Source of the DNA: Flaviramulus sp.
GTDB taxonomy: Bacteria > Bacteroidota > Bacteroidia > Flavobacteriales > Flavobacteriaceae
Length of the DNA stretch: 52,456 bases
Assembly: GCA_030731745.1 (NCBI GenBank)
Contig: JANQTJ010000017.1
Location: 1-52,456, forward strand
Direction of reading: 5' to 3'
Shown: piece by piece, positions 17,999 to 26,035 of the stretch
Layout: each line of letters begins with the position of its first letter
How positions within the stretch are numbered: position 1 is the stretch's first letter
The notes under the pieces: generated by a model
The model's database searches: none
Told to the model about the DNA's origin: nothing
Seen by the model: only the letters and a program-made list of their open reading frames with translations
Program-made: the position numbers and the translations under genes

Positions 17999-18685
17999 TA
18001 TGTAAAACATCAAGCCTATTTTAATAGCATTCATATCTATACTATCTCCGTTTAGGTTAACGACATTTGAAAAAATAGGATTTAATCCATAATACATATA
18101 AAGATTCCAAGTATTATAACCTAAACTTAGCGTTAAACCATATTGAAAATCGTTAAAATTAGCGTGGTTATTATATTTTATGGTACCTAATTCCCCATTA
18201 TACTTGGTACTATTGTTTAAAACATACCCAAGTTTAAAACCTGTGTAAATACGCCAAAAATTATAATCAGAAGGATTTGAGGTACGCCATCTAAACTCAA
18301 TAGGTAATTCTATTAAATGATTAGAAAACTTGTTTTTACTATAAGTATTCGTGTCATCCAAAATTTGATAAATATAATTACCATTCATATCTTTATTAAC
18401 CAATAAATTGTGGTTATAGGAATTAGAGGAATAACCTAACCCAATACCTAATGCTACATTTCTTTTTTCAGTAAGAGGCATGTCTTTAATAAAACCCAAC
18501 TGAAAACCCAGTGAAAAACCACTCTGAGATATCCCGTTGGGTATATTCCCTATTAAATTGTAAGTAATTCCTAAGAAAAATTGATCTTCTTTATAAAGAG
18601 AATCAATTTCCTTCTGATTAATTTCTTGGGCTATAAAACTAATTGGAAACAGAAAAACCAAAAAAATAAAAAAAGAATGTTTCAT
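17993..18685 (-). CDS. outer-membrane beta-barrel protein (PorT-like)
   Basis: 230 aa. A signal peptide (about 1-20, ending ISFIAQ) is followed by a short periplasmic-facing stretch (EINQKEIDSLYKEDQ) and about eight beta-strands: FFLGITYNLIGN, GFSLGFQLGFI, VALGIGLGYSSNSY, LIELPIEFRWRTS, RIYTGFKLGYVLN, FQYGLTLSLGYN and a closing AIKIGLMFYIL. LIELPIEFRW is a recurrent strand in PorT/OmpW-like eight-strand barrels of Bacteroidota. It lies downstream of the exbD pair, beyond a strong hairpin, and is probably transcribed separately. Role unknown; a link to the ExbB/ExbD machine is suggested only by proximity. Confidence 0.7.
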   Translation of the reverse strand: MKHSFFIFLVFLFPISFIAQEINQKEIDSLYKEDQFFLGITYNLIGNIPNGISQSGFSLGFQLGFIKDMPLTEKRNVALGIGLGYSSNSYNHNLLVNKDMNGNYIYQILDDTNTYSKNKFSNHLIELPIEFRWRTSNPSDYNFWRIYTGFKLGYVLNNSTKYNGELGTIKYNNHANFNDFQYGLTLSLGYNTWNLYMYYGLNPIFSNVVNLNGDSIDMNAIKIGLMFYIL

Positions 18686-18750
18686 TAAAGTATAATATGA
18701 TTTATTATTAAATATAACTTAACAATAATAACTAAAATTGTAATAAAATT

Positions 18751-18782
18751 AAAAGGCGTTTTGATAAATCAAAACGCCTTTT
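18751..18782 (-). terminator. rho-independent terminator after the exbB-exbD operon
   Basis: Perfect 14-bp stem AAAAGGCGTTTTGA / TCAAAACGCCTTTT with a 4-nt loop. It lies 23 nt past the stop of the last exbD on the minus strand; a T-rich tail follows on that strand. Confidence 0.85.
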
Positions 18783-18805
18783 AGATAAAATTAAGAATGT
18801 AAAAA

Positions 18806-19282
18806 TTAATTTCTTCCAAAAACACTACCTTTTTTAGTAGTATAATTTATTTTTAGAGCATTGACTTTACGTAGTTCTTGCTTAATATCACCAATTAACC
18901 CCATATTTGCTTCACTATCAACTTTTAATGCTGTAGTCAAAAATGGTATTAATTCTTCTCTTTTTGAAGCGCGTTCAGCGGCAATAAAAGCTGCTATATC
19001 TTTAACATCTGCAAACTTATCGTTAAGTTGAATTTTTGCTTCTGTTCCAAATTGTTTATAATTAGAGCTTGGTTTCCCTGCATAAATATACATAACCAAA
19101 TCCTTTTTATCTAGCTTCTCCACTTGGTCTGCAAATGGTAAATTATTCTCAATCATTAAGGTATTTTGCCTCATTACTGTAGCAACCATGAAGAAGAATA
19201 ATAGCATAAAAACAATATCAGGTAAAGCTGCTGTATTTACTGCTGGGATTCCACCGTCTTTTTTCTTATTAAATTTACCCAT
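18806..19282 (-). CDS. exbD: ExbD/TolR-type biopolymer transporter, second copy
   Basis: 158 aa, one N-terminal helix (about 22-40) and a periplasmic domain. The conserved protonatable Asp at the start of the helix is present (ALPDIVFMLLFFFMVATV, Asp 22). ExbD couples proton flow through ExbB to TonB or a TonB-like partner. The periplasmic domain has DKKDLVMYIYAGKPSS near 58 and ends KINYTTKKGSVFGRN, a C-terminus longer than the classical ExbD end. It is the last gene of the four-gene set exbB, small membrane protein, exbD, exbD. The gap to the first exbD is 23 nt. No TonB is in the window. Confidence 0.9.
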   Translation of the reverse strand: MGKFNKKKDGGIPAVNTAALPDIVFMLLFFFMVATVMRQNTLMIENNLPFADQVEKLDKKDLVMYIYAGKPSSNYKQFGTEAKIQLNDKFADVKDIAAFIAAERASKREELIPFLTTALKVDSEANMGLIGDIKQELRKVNALKINYTTKKGSVFGRN

Positions 19283-19305
19283 GTGTAAATGTGTTAAATT
19301 TTAAA

Positions 19306-19893
19306 TTATTGTACTTCTGAGAGTTTTTGAGGATATTCAACTTTAATTTGCTCAATTTTCTCTTTTAACTTCACTTTGTTTCCAGGCCAATTTACATCCT
19401 TATAATCTGCTTCCATCTCAGTGAAAGTTTGTCCATATAATGCTTTAGCTCTAGTATCTCTTAACTCGTTATATGCTGCTACTAATTCATTTTGTACAGC
19501 AATATAAGTTTTGTAAGTTGTTTCACGTTCGTTCTTTAAAGATATGATAGCTTTATCAGGATTATCAGAAGATGCAGCGTCTCTTGCACCTTTACAATAA
19601 TCACATGACCCATCGCCACCATTATCTAAAAACTCTACGGCTGCTTTTCTTAAATCTTTGAGCTCCATTAACTCGTCTTCAACAAGTAATTGATCTTTAC
19701 CATTTAATAAAACTGTAAAAATATTTTTTTGTTTGATAATAACATCTTCTTCAGATTCTTCCATCGGAGGAAGTTTTCTGTTAATACCAGAATCTGTTTC
19801 AATAGTTGTTGTTACTAAGAAAAATATTAATAGTAAAAAAGCAATATCGGCCATGGAGCCTGCATTTACTTCTGGTGCTGCTCTTTTTGCCAT
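19306..19893 (-). CDS. exbD: ExbD/TolR-type protein with a Cys-pair insertion
   Basis: 195 aa. The N-terminus is a clear ExbD: AGSMADIAFLLLIFFLVTTT with the proton-carrying Asp at 16 and one helix. The periplasmic part is longer than in classical ExbD. After MELKDLRKAAVEFLDN it inserts about 60 residues with a CDYC pair (Cys 97 and 100) followed by a Lys/Glu-rich helical stretch (ERETTYKTYIAVQNELVAAY, DTRAKALYGQTF). The pair could form a periplasmic disulphide or bind metal (inference). It is co-transcribed with the second ExbD (23 nt) and the upstream small membrane protein (3 nt gap). The two ExbD proteins may form a heterodimer. Confidence 0.88.
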   Translation of the reverse strand: MAKRAAPEVNAGSMADIAFLLLIFFLVTTTIETDSGINRKLPPMEESEEDVIIKQKNIFTVLLNGKDQLLVEDELMELKDLRKAAVEFLDNGGDGSCDYCKGARDAASSDNPDKAIISLKNERETTYKTYIAVQNELVAAYNELRDTRAKALYGQTFTEMEADYKDVNWPGNKVKLKEKIEQIKVEYPQKLSEVQ

Positions 19894-19896
19894 AAT

Positions 19897-20328
19897 CTAT
19901 TTATTAAAAAGTTTTTTTGCTCCACCATAAAGCATAGAGCCTATTGCTACTACAGTCAAGATATAAAATGCATATAATCCAGCTCCAACAGTTTTTGACG
20001 TTGATTCAGTTACATCGGTACCTTTATCAATAAATGGTTGAAGATTTAAATCTGTACCAGACGAAATGCCATATGATATAAAAATAACTGCTAAAAAGGC
20101 TCCAACAGTTCGTAAAGTCTTTTTTATGTTTCCTGCAAATAGTCCTTTAAGCACAAAAAAGAGAACTAGTAACAATACAATAGCTAATACAGCATAGGCT
20201 ACATACAACATGTTACTACTCATACTTTCAGCACTCTCCTCACTACCTGCCATAATCAATAGTGCAAAAATGGCACCTATTATAGCAAGAGCAAAAGCTA
20301 CTATTTTAATTATTTTATGAAAATTCAT
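19897..20328 (-). CDS. small membrane protein of the exb operon
   Basis: 143 aa with three to four hydrophobic helices (about 7-28, 40-65, 75-92, 115-133) and a basic end (YGGAKKLFNK). No catalytic motif is visible. It sits 24 nt after exbB and 3 nt before exbD. I take it as a conserved accessory subunit of the Bacteroidota Exb complex; its role is unknown. ATG at 20328 is the only sensible start. Confidence 0.7.
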   Translation of the reverse strand: MNFHKIIKIVAFALAIIGAIFALLIMAGSEESAESMSSNMLYVAYAVLAIVLLLVLFFVLKGLFAGNIKKTLRTVGAFLAVIFISYGISSGTDLNLQPFIDKGTDVTESTSKTVGAGLYAFYILTVVAIGSMLYGGAKKLFNK

Positions 20329-20352
20329 AATTCTTTTATTTAATTTATATTA

Positions 20353-21120
20353 TTATTTTTTGTTTCTAATTAATAGATCCATTAACGTGATAGAAGCATC
20401 TTCCATATCGTTAACAATACTATCAATTTTAGCAATAATATAATTGTAAAAAATTTGAAGTATGATAGCAACAACTAAACCAAATACAGTTGTTAAAAGT
20501 GCTACTTTAATACCTCCAGCAACTAGTGATGGTTGCATATCTCCTGCTGCTTCAATTTTATCGAATGCTTGAATCATACCAATAACAGTACCCATGAAAC
20601 CAAGCATAGGTGCTAGAGCAATAAATAATGAAATCCAAGAAACATTTTTCTCTAATTGCCCCATTTGAACACCTCCGTATGCTACAACAGCTTTTTCAGC
20701 AGCTTCTAAACCTTCATCTGTTCTATCTAAACCTTGATAATAAATGGAAGCGATTGGTCCTTTTGTATTTCTACAAACTTCCTTAGCAGCTTCAACACCA
20801 CCAGAAGCTAGAGCATCTTCAACATCTTGTGTTAATTTTTTTGTATTAGTAGTTGATAGGTTTAAAAATATAATTCTTTCTATTGCAATTGCTAATCCTA
20901 AAATTAAACATAACAATACAATCCCCATAAAACCAGGGCCTCCTTCAATAAAACGCTTTTTTAATTCTTGATGAAATCCAAGTTCTTCAGCAGGCGCATC
21001 GTCTTGTGTCATACTTGTTACCGTTGTTACAGCTGTACTTGTGTTTGCAATTGTTGTTGCATTAGCAGTTCCGAAAGCCATCATTCCTGTTATGGCAAGG
21101 ATAGAAAATAATCTTTTCAT
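20353..21120 (-). CDS. exbB: MotA/TolQ/ExbB proton channel family protein
   Basis: 255 aa. A signal-like N-terminal helix (about 1-22) and a polar segment precede the first core helix GGPGFMGIVLLCLILGLAIA near 56. The cytoplasmic part contains EDALASGGVEAAKEVCRNTKG. The paired C-terminal helices carry the family signature LAPMLGFMGTVIGMIQAFDKI near 168 and GIKVALLTTVFGLVVAIILQ near 202, with the conserved Thr residues of the proton path. The first gene of the exbB-exbD operon; it energises outer-membrane uptake or a motility/secretion partner. An N-terminal periplasmic extension is common in Bacteroidota ExbB. Only a partial -7 (TATCTTTA on the minus strand, near 21154-21161) is visible upstream. 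Confidence 0.92.
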   Translation of the reverse strand: MKRLFSILAITGMMAFGTANATTIANTSTAVTTVTSMTQDDAPAEELGFHQELKKRFIEGGPGFMGIVLLCLILGLAIAIERIIFLNLSTTNTKKLTQDVEDALASGGVEAAKEVCRNTKGPIASIYYQGLDRTDEGLEAAEKAVVAYGGVQMGQLEKNVSWISLFIALAPMLGFMGTVIGMIQAFDKIEAAGDMQPSLVAGGIKVALLTTVFGLVVAIILQIFYNYIIAKIDSIVNDMEDASITLMDLLIRNKK

Positions 21121-21194
21121 GTTCTAGTTCTTAATTTTATTAGTTAAAGTGTTAAAGATATAAAAAAAAAGCTTTTAAAAATAAAAAATAACAG

Positions 21195-21282
21195 CAGAGA
21201 GGAAGGGATTCGAACCCTCGATACCCTTTTGAGGTATACACACTTTCCAGGCGTGCGCCTTCGACCGCTCGGCCACCTCTCT
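21195..21282 (-). tRNA. tRNA-Ser (anticodon GGA)
   Basis: 88 nt on the minus strand. Acceptor stem AGAGAGG / CCTCTCT, discriminator G at 21195, D-arm GCCGAGCGGTCGAAGGC, anticodon loop CTGGAAA reading UCC/UCU, a long class-II variable arm (TATACCTC...GGGTATC) and T-arm GAGGGTTCGAATCCCTTC. The CCA end is not encoded. Confidence 0.95.
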
Positions 21283-21357
21283 TTATTTTTAAATACTTTT
21301 ATTTTGAGGGTCAAATAACAAAAAAATCTTTGAACACTAAAATTTTAATGGTTAATT

Positions 21358-22389
21358 TTAAGTGATTTCTCCTCGCAATGATGCTTCATACATGGTTTTG
21401 AACACTTTACCAGAAATATTAAGGCCTAATAAATACATCAATTTAGCTATTGCAGCCTCAGTAGTAATATCTTTTCCAGAGATTACCCCAATTTTTTTAA
21501 GCTTACTACTGGTTTCATAATTACCCATAACCACACTTCCGCCAGAACATTGGGTAATATTAATGATATAAATACCATCTGAAATTTTTTCTTGTAACAT
21601 ATCTATAAACCATTTTTCGGTAGTACAATTACCAGAACCGTAAGTTTCAATTATTAGTGCCTTTAGATTAGGGATATTGAAAACGCTTTCAAAAACTGCT
21701 TTATTAATTCCAGGAAAAAGTTTAATTAGTGCTATGTTATCATCTAACTTTTTATTAATAACTAATTTTTTTCTGGTATTTGGTTTAAGTAAATGCTCAT
21801 TATTAATTTTAAGATATACCCCAGATTCTGCTAAATCGGGATAATTTAAAGATGCAAATGCTTGAAAATTTTCAGCATTTATTTTAGTAGTTCTATTGGC
21901 TCTGTACAATTTATATTCAAAATATAAACAAACCTCTTTAACGGCCGGTTTCCCTTTAATTTGCATGGAAGCAACCTGAACAGCTGTAATTAAATTTTCT
22001 TTTGCATCAGTTCGCAAGTCTCCAATTGGCAATTGAGAACCTGTGAATACAACTGGTTTTGCTAAATTTTCCAACATAAAACTTAATGCAGAAGCAGTGT
22101 AACTCATAGTATCGCTGCCATGTAAAATTACAAAACCATCAAAATCATTATAGTTTACCTCAATAATTTCTACCATTTGAACCCAATACTGCAGATTCAT
22201 ATTACTAGAATCTATTGGGTTTTTAAATGATATGGTATCAATATTGCAATCTAAAAGTTGTAATTCTGGTATTTTCTCTAAAAGAGTTTTAAAATCAAAA
22301 GCTTTGAGTACTCCTGTTTTAAATTCTTTTACCATACCAATAGTACCACCAGTGTAAATAAGTAGTATGTTAGATTTAGTTTTGCTCAT
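21358..22389 (-). CDS. ansA: type I L-asparaginase
   Basis: 343 aa, cytosolic; hydrolyses asparagine to aspartate and ammonia. Both catalytic triads are visible: IYTGGTIGM with the nucleophile Thr in TGGTIG (Thr 13/16) and LHGSDTM (His 90 to Thr 94, Asp 93). KENLITAVQVAS near 130 supplies the conserved Lys region. There is no signal peptide, which fits the cytoplasmic type I enzyme. The start lies 5 nt after the tatD stop, so the two form an operon. Related glutaminases share the fold, but the length and absence of export favour AnsA. Confidence 0.94.
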   Translation of the reverse strand: MSKTKSNILLIYTGGTIGMVKEFKTGVLKAFDFKTLLEKIPELQLLDCNIDTISFKNPIDSSNMNLQYWVQMVEIIEVNYNDFDGFVILHGSDTMSYTASALSFMLENLAKPVVFTGSQLPIGDLRTDAKENLITAVQVASMQIKGKPAVKEVCLYFEYKLYRANRTTKINAENFQAFASLNYPDLAESGVYLKINNEHLLKPNTRKKLVINKKLDDNIALIKLFPGINKAVFESVFNIPNLKALIIETYGSGNCTTEKWFIDMLQEKISDGIYIINITQCSGGSVVMGNYETSSKLKKIGVISGKDITTEAAIAKLMYLLGLNISGKVFKTMYEASLRGEIT

Positions 22390-22394
22390 GGTTA

Positions 22395-23162
22395 TTATAT
22401 ATTGAAAATATCTTTTGAATTTTCTGTAGTAATTTCAGCAAGTTCTTCAATCGACATATTATATATTAAAGATAGTTTTTCTAAAACCTTCAATATATAT
22501 AAACTTTCATTTCGTTTTCCTCTATATGGCACTGGTGCTAAATAAGGCGAATCGGTTTCTAAAACTATATGTTTTAAATCTAATTTTTCTAGAAACTGAT
22601 CTATTTGTCCATTTTTAAATGTAACTACGCCACCAACTCCTAACTTCATATTATAAGATATAGCTTGTTGAGCTTGTTCTAAAGTTCCAGTAAAACAATG
22701 AAAAATCCCAAATAAATCATCTCCCTTTTCAGCCTCTAAAATTTGAAAAATTTCATCAAAAGCATCTCTGCAATGAATAACTATTGGTAATTTATATTTT
22801 TTAGCTAACCTAATTTGGTGTTTAAAAGCAATTTGTTGAATATTTAAAGTGGTTTTATCCCAATATAAATCAATACCAATTTCTCCTATGGCATAAAACT
22901 TTCGAGATTTTAGCATTTCCTCTACATGTTTCAACTCATAATCATAATTTTCTTTTACATGAGTTGGATGTAAACCCATCATTAAAAAGATATTATCTGG
23001 ATACAGGCGCTCTAAATTAAACATTGCGTTAGTGTAAGTAGAATCAATAGCAGGTATAAAAAATCTTGAAATACCATGCTCAATTGCTCTGTTTATCGTT
23101 TCGCTTCTATCTTCTTCAAAAGCTTCACTATATAAATGTGTATGGGTATCTGTTATAATCAT
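22395..23162 (-). CDS. tatD: TatD family metal-dependent deoxyribonuclease
   Basis: 255 aa TIM-barrel hydrolase. Metal ligands are all present: DTHTHLYSEAF near 4 (HxH), IGEIGIDLYWD near 91 (Glu), IVIHCRDAFDEI near 126 (His), FHCFTG near 151 (His) and LETDSPYLAP near 203 (Asp). Family members act as 3'-5' exonucleases in DNA repair or as D-aminoacyl-tRNA deacylase relatives. It is the first gene of tatD-ansA and diverges from the aspartyl-protease-like gene with a gap of only 56 nt. Confidence 0.93.
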   Translation of the reverse strand: MIITDTHTHLYSEAFEEDRSETINRAIEHGISRFFIPAIDSTYTNAMFNLERLYPDNIFLMMGLHPTHVKENYDYELKHVEEMLKSRKFYAIGEIGIDLYWDKTTLNIQQIAFKHQIRLAKKYKLPIVIHCRDAFDEIFQILEAEKGDDLFGIFHCFTGTLEQAQQAISYNMKLGVGGVVTFKNGQIDQFLEKLDLKHIVLETDSPYLAPVPYRGKRNESLYILKVLEKLSLIYNMSIEELAEITTENSKDIFNI

Positions 23163-23218
23163 TTTGTAAAAATAATTGTTTTACATGATTATATTTGTTT
23201 AAAATTAAATGGACTTTC

Positions 23219-23653
23219 ATGCTTCAAGAATTTCTCTTAGAAAAAGGTTACACTAAAATAAAATTACGATTAACTAAAACGAATCATTTTGAAATTAAAG
23301 CAACTATAAATGGCAAAAAAGGCTTATTTATTTTAGATACTGGTGCCTCCAATTCTTGTGTTGGTTTTGAAGCTATTAAAACTTTTAAATTAAAAGCTGA
23401 AGACTCCATAATTAAAGCTGCTGGTGCAGGTGCTATTGGCATGGATACTAAAACGGCTAAAAAAAATAAAGTTAAAATTGGAAAGTGGAAAAAGGATAAA
23501 GTTGTTTTGGTTTTATTTAATCTCAGCCATGTTAATGAAGCTCTAGTTAATCACAACTCACAACCTGTTGATGGGATAATTGGAGCCGATATTTTAAAAA
23601 AAGGGAAAGCCGTAATAGATTATGAAAAGAAATATTTATATTTAAAGTTATAA
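23219..23653 (+). CDS. retropepsin-like aspartyl protease family protein
   Basis: 144 aa from ATG 23219 (MLQEFLLEKGYTKIKL). The in-frame TTG at 23195 would add eight residues and overlap the likely -7 element TATATTTG (23190-23197). The fold is a single retropepsin-like lobe: FEIKATINGKKGLFILDTGAS with the catalytic Asp 40 in DTG, a flap-like loop GAGAIGMDTKTAKK, and the closing hydrophobic-Gly motif GIIGADIL, then AVIDYEKKYLYLKL. Such proteins work as dimers. No signal peptide or membrane helix is present, so it is cytosolic. Substrate unknown. Confidence 0.82.
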   Translation: MLQEFLLEKGYTKIKLRLTKTNHFEIKATINGKKGLFILDTGASNSCVGFEAIKTFKLKAEDSIIKAAGAGAIGMDTKTAKKNKVKIGKWKKDKVVLVLFNLSHVNEALVNHNSQPVDGIIGADILKKGKAVIDYEKKYLYLKL

Positions 23654-23682
23654 ATTAATAGCAAAAAATTTCTCAATATTTA

Positions 23683-24315
23683 ATGAATACCTCAATAGTA
23701 ATTGCAGACGATCATCCTTTGATGTTGCGTGGACTTACTGATTTTTTAACATCTAAAGGATACAACATTGTTGGAAGTGCTGAAGATGGAAATTCTGCTT
23801 ACAACCTAATTGTAAAGCTAAACCCTAAAATTGCCATATTAGATATTAGAATGCCTCATAAAACAGGTTTAGAAATTGCTGAAGCTTGTAAAAAAAATAA
23901 TTTATCAACTAAAATTATACTTATAACTTTTGATAAAGAAGAAGTATTATTTGATAAAGCTAAGGAACTAAATGTATACGGATATATTTTAAAAGAGTTT
24001 ACTATTGAAGAAATTGAAACTTGCATAAAAAGTGTAGAAAAAAACACACCTTATTTTAGCGAAGAGATTGCTCATTATTTAAAGTTGAGTGATTTGGGAG
24101 AAAAACCTGATGCTTTAAATTTATTAACAAAGTCTGAATTAAGAATATTAAAACTTATTTCTGAAAATAGAACTAGTCAAAATATCTCAGAAGAATTGAA
24201 TATTTCTATTCGTACAGTTGAAAAACATCGTAGTCATATAGTTGCTAAATTAGATTTAGACGATAAACCTACTTCACTCACTATTTGGGCTGGATTGAAT
24301 AAAGCATTTATATAA
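23683..24315 (+). CDS. NarL/LuxR-family response regulator
   Basis: 210 aa. The receiver domain (1-120) has Asp 9 and 10 (VIADDHPLM), the phospho-acceptor Asp 54 (AILDIRMP), the switch Thr in LITFDKE and Lys 104 (YILKE). The C-terminal LuxR-type helix-turn-helix (about 147-205) reads LLTKSELRILKLISENRTSQ then RTVEKHRSHIVAKLDL. No histidine kinase is adjacent, so it is an orphan in this window; the PAS kinase at 48.9 kb lacks an obvious reason to pair with it. Its stop codon lies inside the first of two identical TACGTAG palindromes, one of which may be its own binding site. The gene starts 29 nt after the protease-like gene and is probably co-transcribed. Confidence 0.92.
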   Translation: MNTSIVIADDHPLMLRGLTDFLTSKGYNIVGSAEDGNSAYNLIVKLNPKIAILDIRMPHKTGLEIAEACKKNNLSTKIILITFDKEEVLFDKAKELNVYGYILKEFTIEEIETCIKSVEKNTPYFSEEIAHYLKLSDLGEKPDALNLLTKSELRILKLISENRTSQNISEELNISIRTVEKHRSHIVAKLDLDDKPTSLTIWAGLNKAFI

Positions 24316-24340
24316 AAATACGTAGAACTACGTATTTTTT
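24314..24340 (+). terminator. palindrome copy 1, probable terminator of the response regulator gene
   Basis: AAAAATACGTAG-AA-CTACGTATTTTT, a perfect 12-bp inverted repeat with a 2-nt centre, ending in six T. It overlaps the response-regulator stop. As RNA it would be a terminator hairpin; as DNA it carries the same TACGTAG half-sites as copy 2. Confidence 0.6.
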
Positions 24341-24460
24341 ATATGAAAAACATTAATTACTTTTACCCTGCTATTAATTAGTTCTTAGGGAGAATTATAG
24401 AAGGCTCTAAATTGTTTCAATTTAGGGCTTTCGCATTTTATTTAGTTACCTCATCAATTA

Positions 24461-24484
24461 AAAATACGTAGAACTACGTATTTT
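24461..24484. promoter_or_regulatory. palindrome copy 2, candidate regulator-binding site
   Basis: AAAATACGTAG-AA-CTACGTATTTT, identical over 24 bp to copy 1, located 146 nt downstream of it. A -7-like TATATTTT/TATTTTTA lies at 24502-24511, which would put the palindrome centre about 43 nt before the start point, a typical activator position. Two 7-bp half-sites facing each other fit a NarL-type dimer (inference). Confidence 0.5.
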
Positions 24485-24615
24485 ATTTTATCTTCTTATA
24501 CTATATTTTTACAAAGCTATTAATCAACTTTTTTGAGGGATAAAAAGGGAACTCTGTGAAATTAGTCACAGAGTTTCTGATTTTAGTTTTTTAATCCTTT
24601 TTTACTTTGCATGAA

Positions 24616-24729
24616 ATGAGAATAAAAATGAAAAAATATAATAATTTAGAAAAATACTGTTTTATTGGATTAGTCTTTTTAGTTATAGCGGTAATTTCCT
24701 TGAATATATTTATCTTTTTTTTTAGTTAG
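24616..24729 (+). CDS. possible small single-helix membrane peptide
   Basis: 37 codons from ATG 24616, or 33 from ATG 24628. After a short basic/polar head (MKKYNNLEKY) comes one uninterrupted hydrophobic helix (CFIGLVFLVIAVISLNIFIF). It sits downstream of palindrome copy 2 and a leader hairpin and ends 10 nt before a strong terminator, which gives it the shape of a small transcription unit. There is no recognised family and no codon statistic to lean on at this length. Confidence 0.35.
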   Translation: MRIKMKKYNNLEKYCFIGLVFLVIAVISLNIFIFFFS

Positions 24730-24738
24730 TTTTAGTTA

Positions 24739-24774
24739 AAAAAAGGGTGATGTTTTAAAACACCACCCTTTTTT
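24739..24774. terminator. bidirectional terminator between the small ORF and sucB
   Basis: Near-perfect 18-bp inverted repeat (AAAAAAGGGTGATGTTTT against AAAACACCACCCTTTTTT, one A-C mismatch) with T runs on both strands. It ends sucB transcripts from the right and the possible peptide transcript from the left. Confidence 0.85.
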
Positions 24775-24793
24775 ATTTTATTTAAAATCTGTT

Positions 24794-26005
24794 TTAAAGT
24801 TCTAAAGCTTTTTTGATATCGTTATTCATTAATAATTCTGTTGGATTTTCTATAGCTTCTTTTACAGCAACTAAAAAACCAACACTTTCTTTTCCATCAA
24901 TAATTCTATGATCGTATGATAAAGCTACGTACATCATTGGATGTATTTCTACATTACCATTAACAGCTATTGGCCTTTCAATAATATTATGCATTCCTAA
25001 AATGCCACTTTGTGGTGGATTAATTATGGGAGTTGATAACATACTTCCAAATACACCTCCATTTGTAATAGTAAAGGTACCCCCTGTCATTTCGTCAATA
25101 GTAATTTGTCCATCTCTAGCTCTAAGCGCTAAGCGTTTTACTTCATTTTCAACACCTCTAAAACTTAAATTTTCAGCATTACGAATAACAGGAACCATTA
25201 ATCCTTTTGGTCCAGAAACTGCGATACTAATATCACAAAAATCATATGAAATCATTTCCTTATCATCAATCATCGAGTTTACAGCAGGATACATTTTTAA
25301 TGCTCTAACAACAGCCAATGTAAAGAAACTCATAAAACCTAAACCAACACCGTGCTTATTTTTAAACGTTTCTTTGTACTCATTTCTTAAATTGAAAATA
25401 GGTGTCATGTTAACTTCATTAAAAGTAGTTAACATAGCTGTAGTATTTTTAGCTTCAACTAAACGTTCTGCTACTTTACGCCGTAACATAGACATTTTAC
25501 TTCTTGAAGCACCACGATTACCACCTGTTGGAGTTCCCATAGAAGGCACTGCATTTATAGCATCTTCTTTTGTAATTCTAGCGTCAATTCCAGAACCAGA
25601 AACTGTAGAGGGTTCTACTCCTTTTTCTGCTAAAATCTTTTTTGCAGCAGGACTAGCCGACCCTGTAGCATATGTTTTACTTTCAGTAACAACTAGTTTT
25701 GGAGTTTCAGCTTTAGGAGCTTCCTTTATTTTTTCTTCTTTAGGAGCGTTACTCCCTTCAGGTTTTTCAGCACTTGTATCAATTAAACATACCACAGCTC
25801 CAACAGCTACAGCATCTCCTTCTTCTGCTTTAAGCGTAATAATTCCGCTTACTTCTGCTGGAAGCTCTAGTGTCGCTTTGTCGCTATCTACTTCTGCTAT
25901 AGCTTGATCCTTCTCTACATAATCACCATCTTCGACTAACCATGTTGCAATTTCTACTTCTGTAATAGACTCGCCTGGAGAAGGCACTTTCATTTCTAAA
26001 ATCAT
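24794..26005 (-). CDS. sucB: 2-oxoglutarate dehydrogenase E2, dihydrolipoyl succinyltransferase
   Basis: 403 aa; transfers the succinyl group to CoA in the TCA cycle. One lipoyl domain (about 1-76) with the lipoylated Lys 43 in [11 protein letters not shown], a flexible Pro/Ala/Lys/Glu linker, a peripheral subunit-binding domain ([20 protein letters not shown], about 117-150) that recruits E1/E3, and the catalytic domain from about 170. The active-site His 366 and Asp 370 are in [16 protein letters not shown]. The gene follows sucA by 30 nt on the same strand. The E3 gene (lpd) is not in this window. A pyruvate-dehydrogenase E2 is excluded by the E1 partner. Confidence 0.96.
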   Translation of the reverse strand: MILEMKVPSPGESITEVEIATWLVEDGDYVEKDQAIAEVDSDKATLELPAEVSGIITLKAEEGDAVAVGAVVCLIDTSAEKPEGSNAPKEEKIKEAPKAETPKLVVTESKTYATGSASPAAKKILAEKGVEPSTVSGSGIDARITKEDAINAVPSMGTPTGGNRGASRSKMSMLRRKVAERLVEAKNTTAMLTTFNEVNMTPIFNLRNEYKETFKNKHGVGLGFMSFFTLAVVRALKMYPAVNSMIDDKEMISYDFCDISIAVSGPKGLMVPVIRNAENLSFRGVENEVKRLALRARDGQITIDEMTGGTFTITNGGVFGSMLSTPIINPPQSGILGMHNIIERPIAVNGNVEIHPMMYVALSYDHRIIDGKESVGFLVAVKEAIENPTELLMNNDIKKALEL

Positions 26006-26035
26006 TCTTTTATAATTTTAATGTATCTTAATTTT

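Larger units (their letters stand above)
24316..24793. other. 478-nt region after the response regulator: twin palindromes, hairpins and a small ORF
   Basis: No gene of normal size. It holds, in order, palindrome copy 1, a stem-loop at 24407-24425 (CTAAATTG / CAATTTAG, loop TTT), palindrome copy 2 at 24461-24484, a stem-loop at 24550-24575 (AACTCTGTGA / TCACAGAGTT, 6-nt loop), a possible 33-37 aa membrane peptide and a strong bidirectional terminator. The stem-loops may belong to an untranslated leader or a small RNA; sequence alone does not decide. Confidence 0.6.

Noticed and set aside
25002-25907. 301-codon open frame on the plus strand
   Set aside because: It lies wholly antisense to sucB, whose lipoyl and catalytic motifs are intact; it is a composition shadow.
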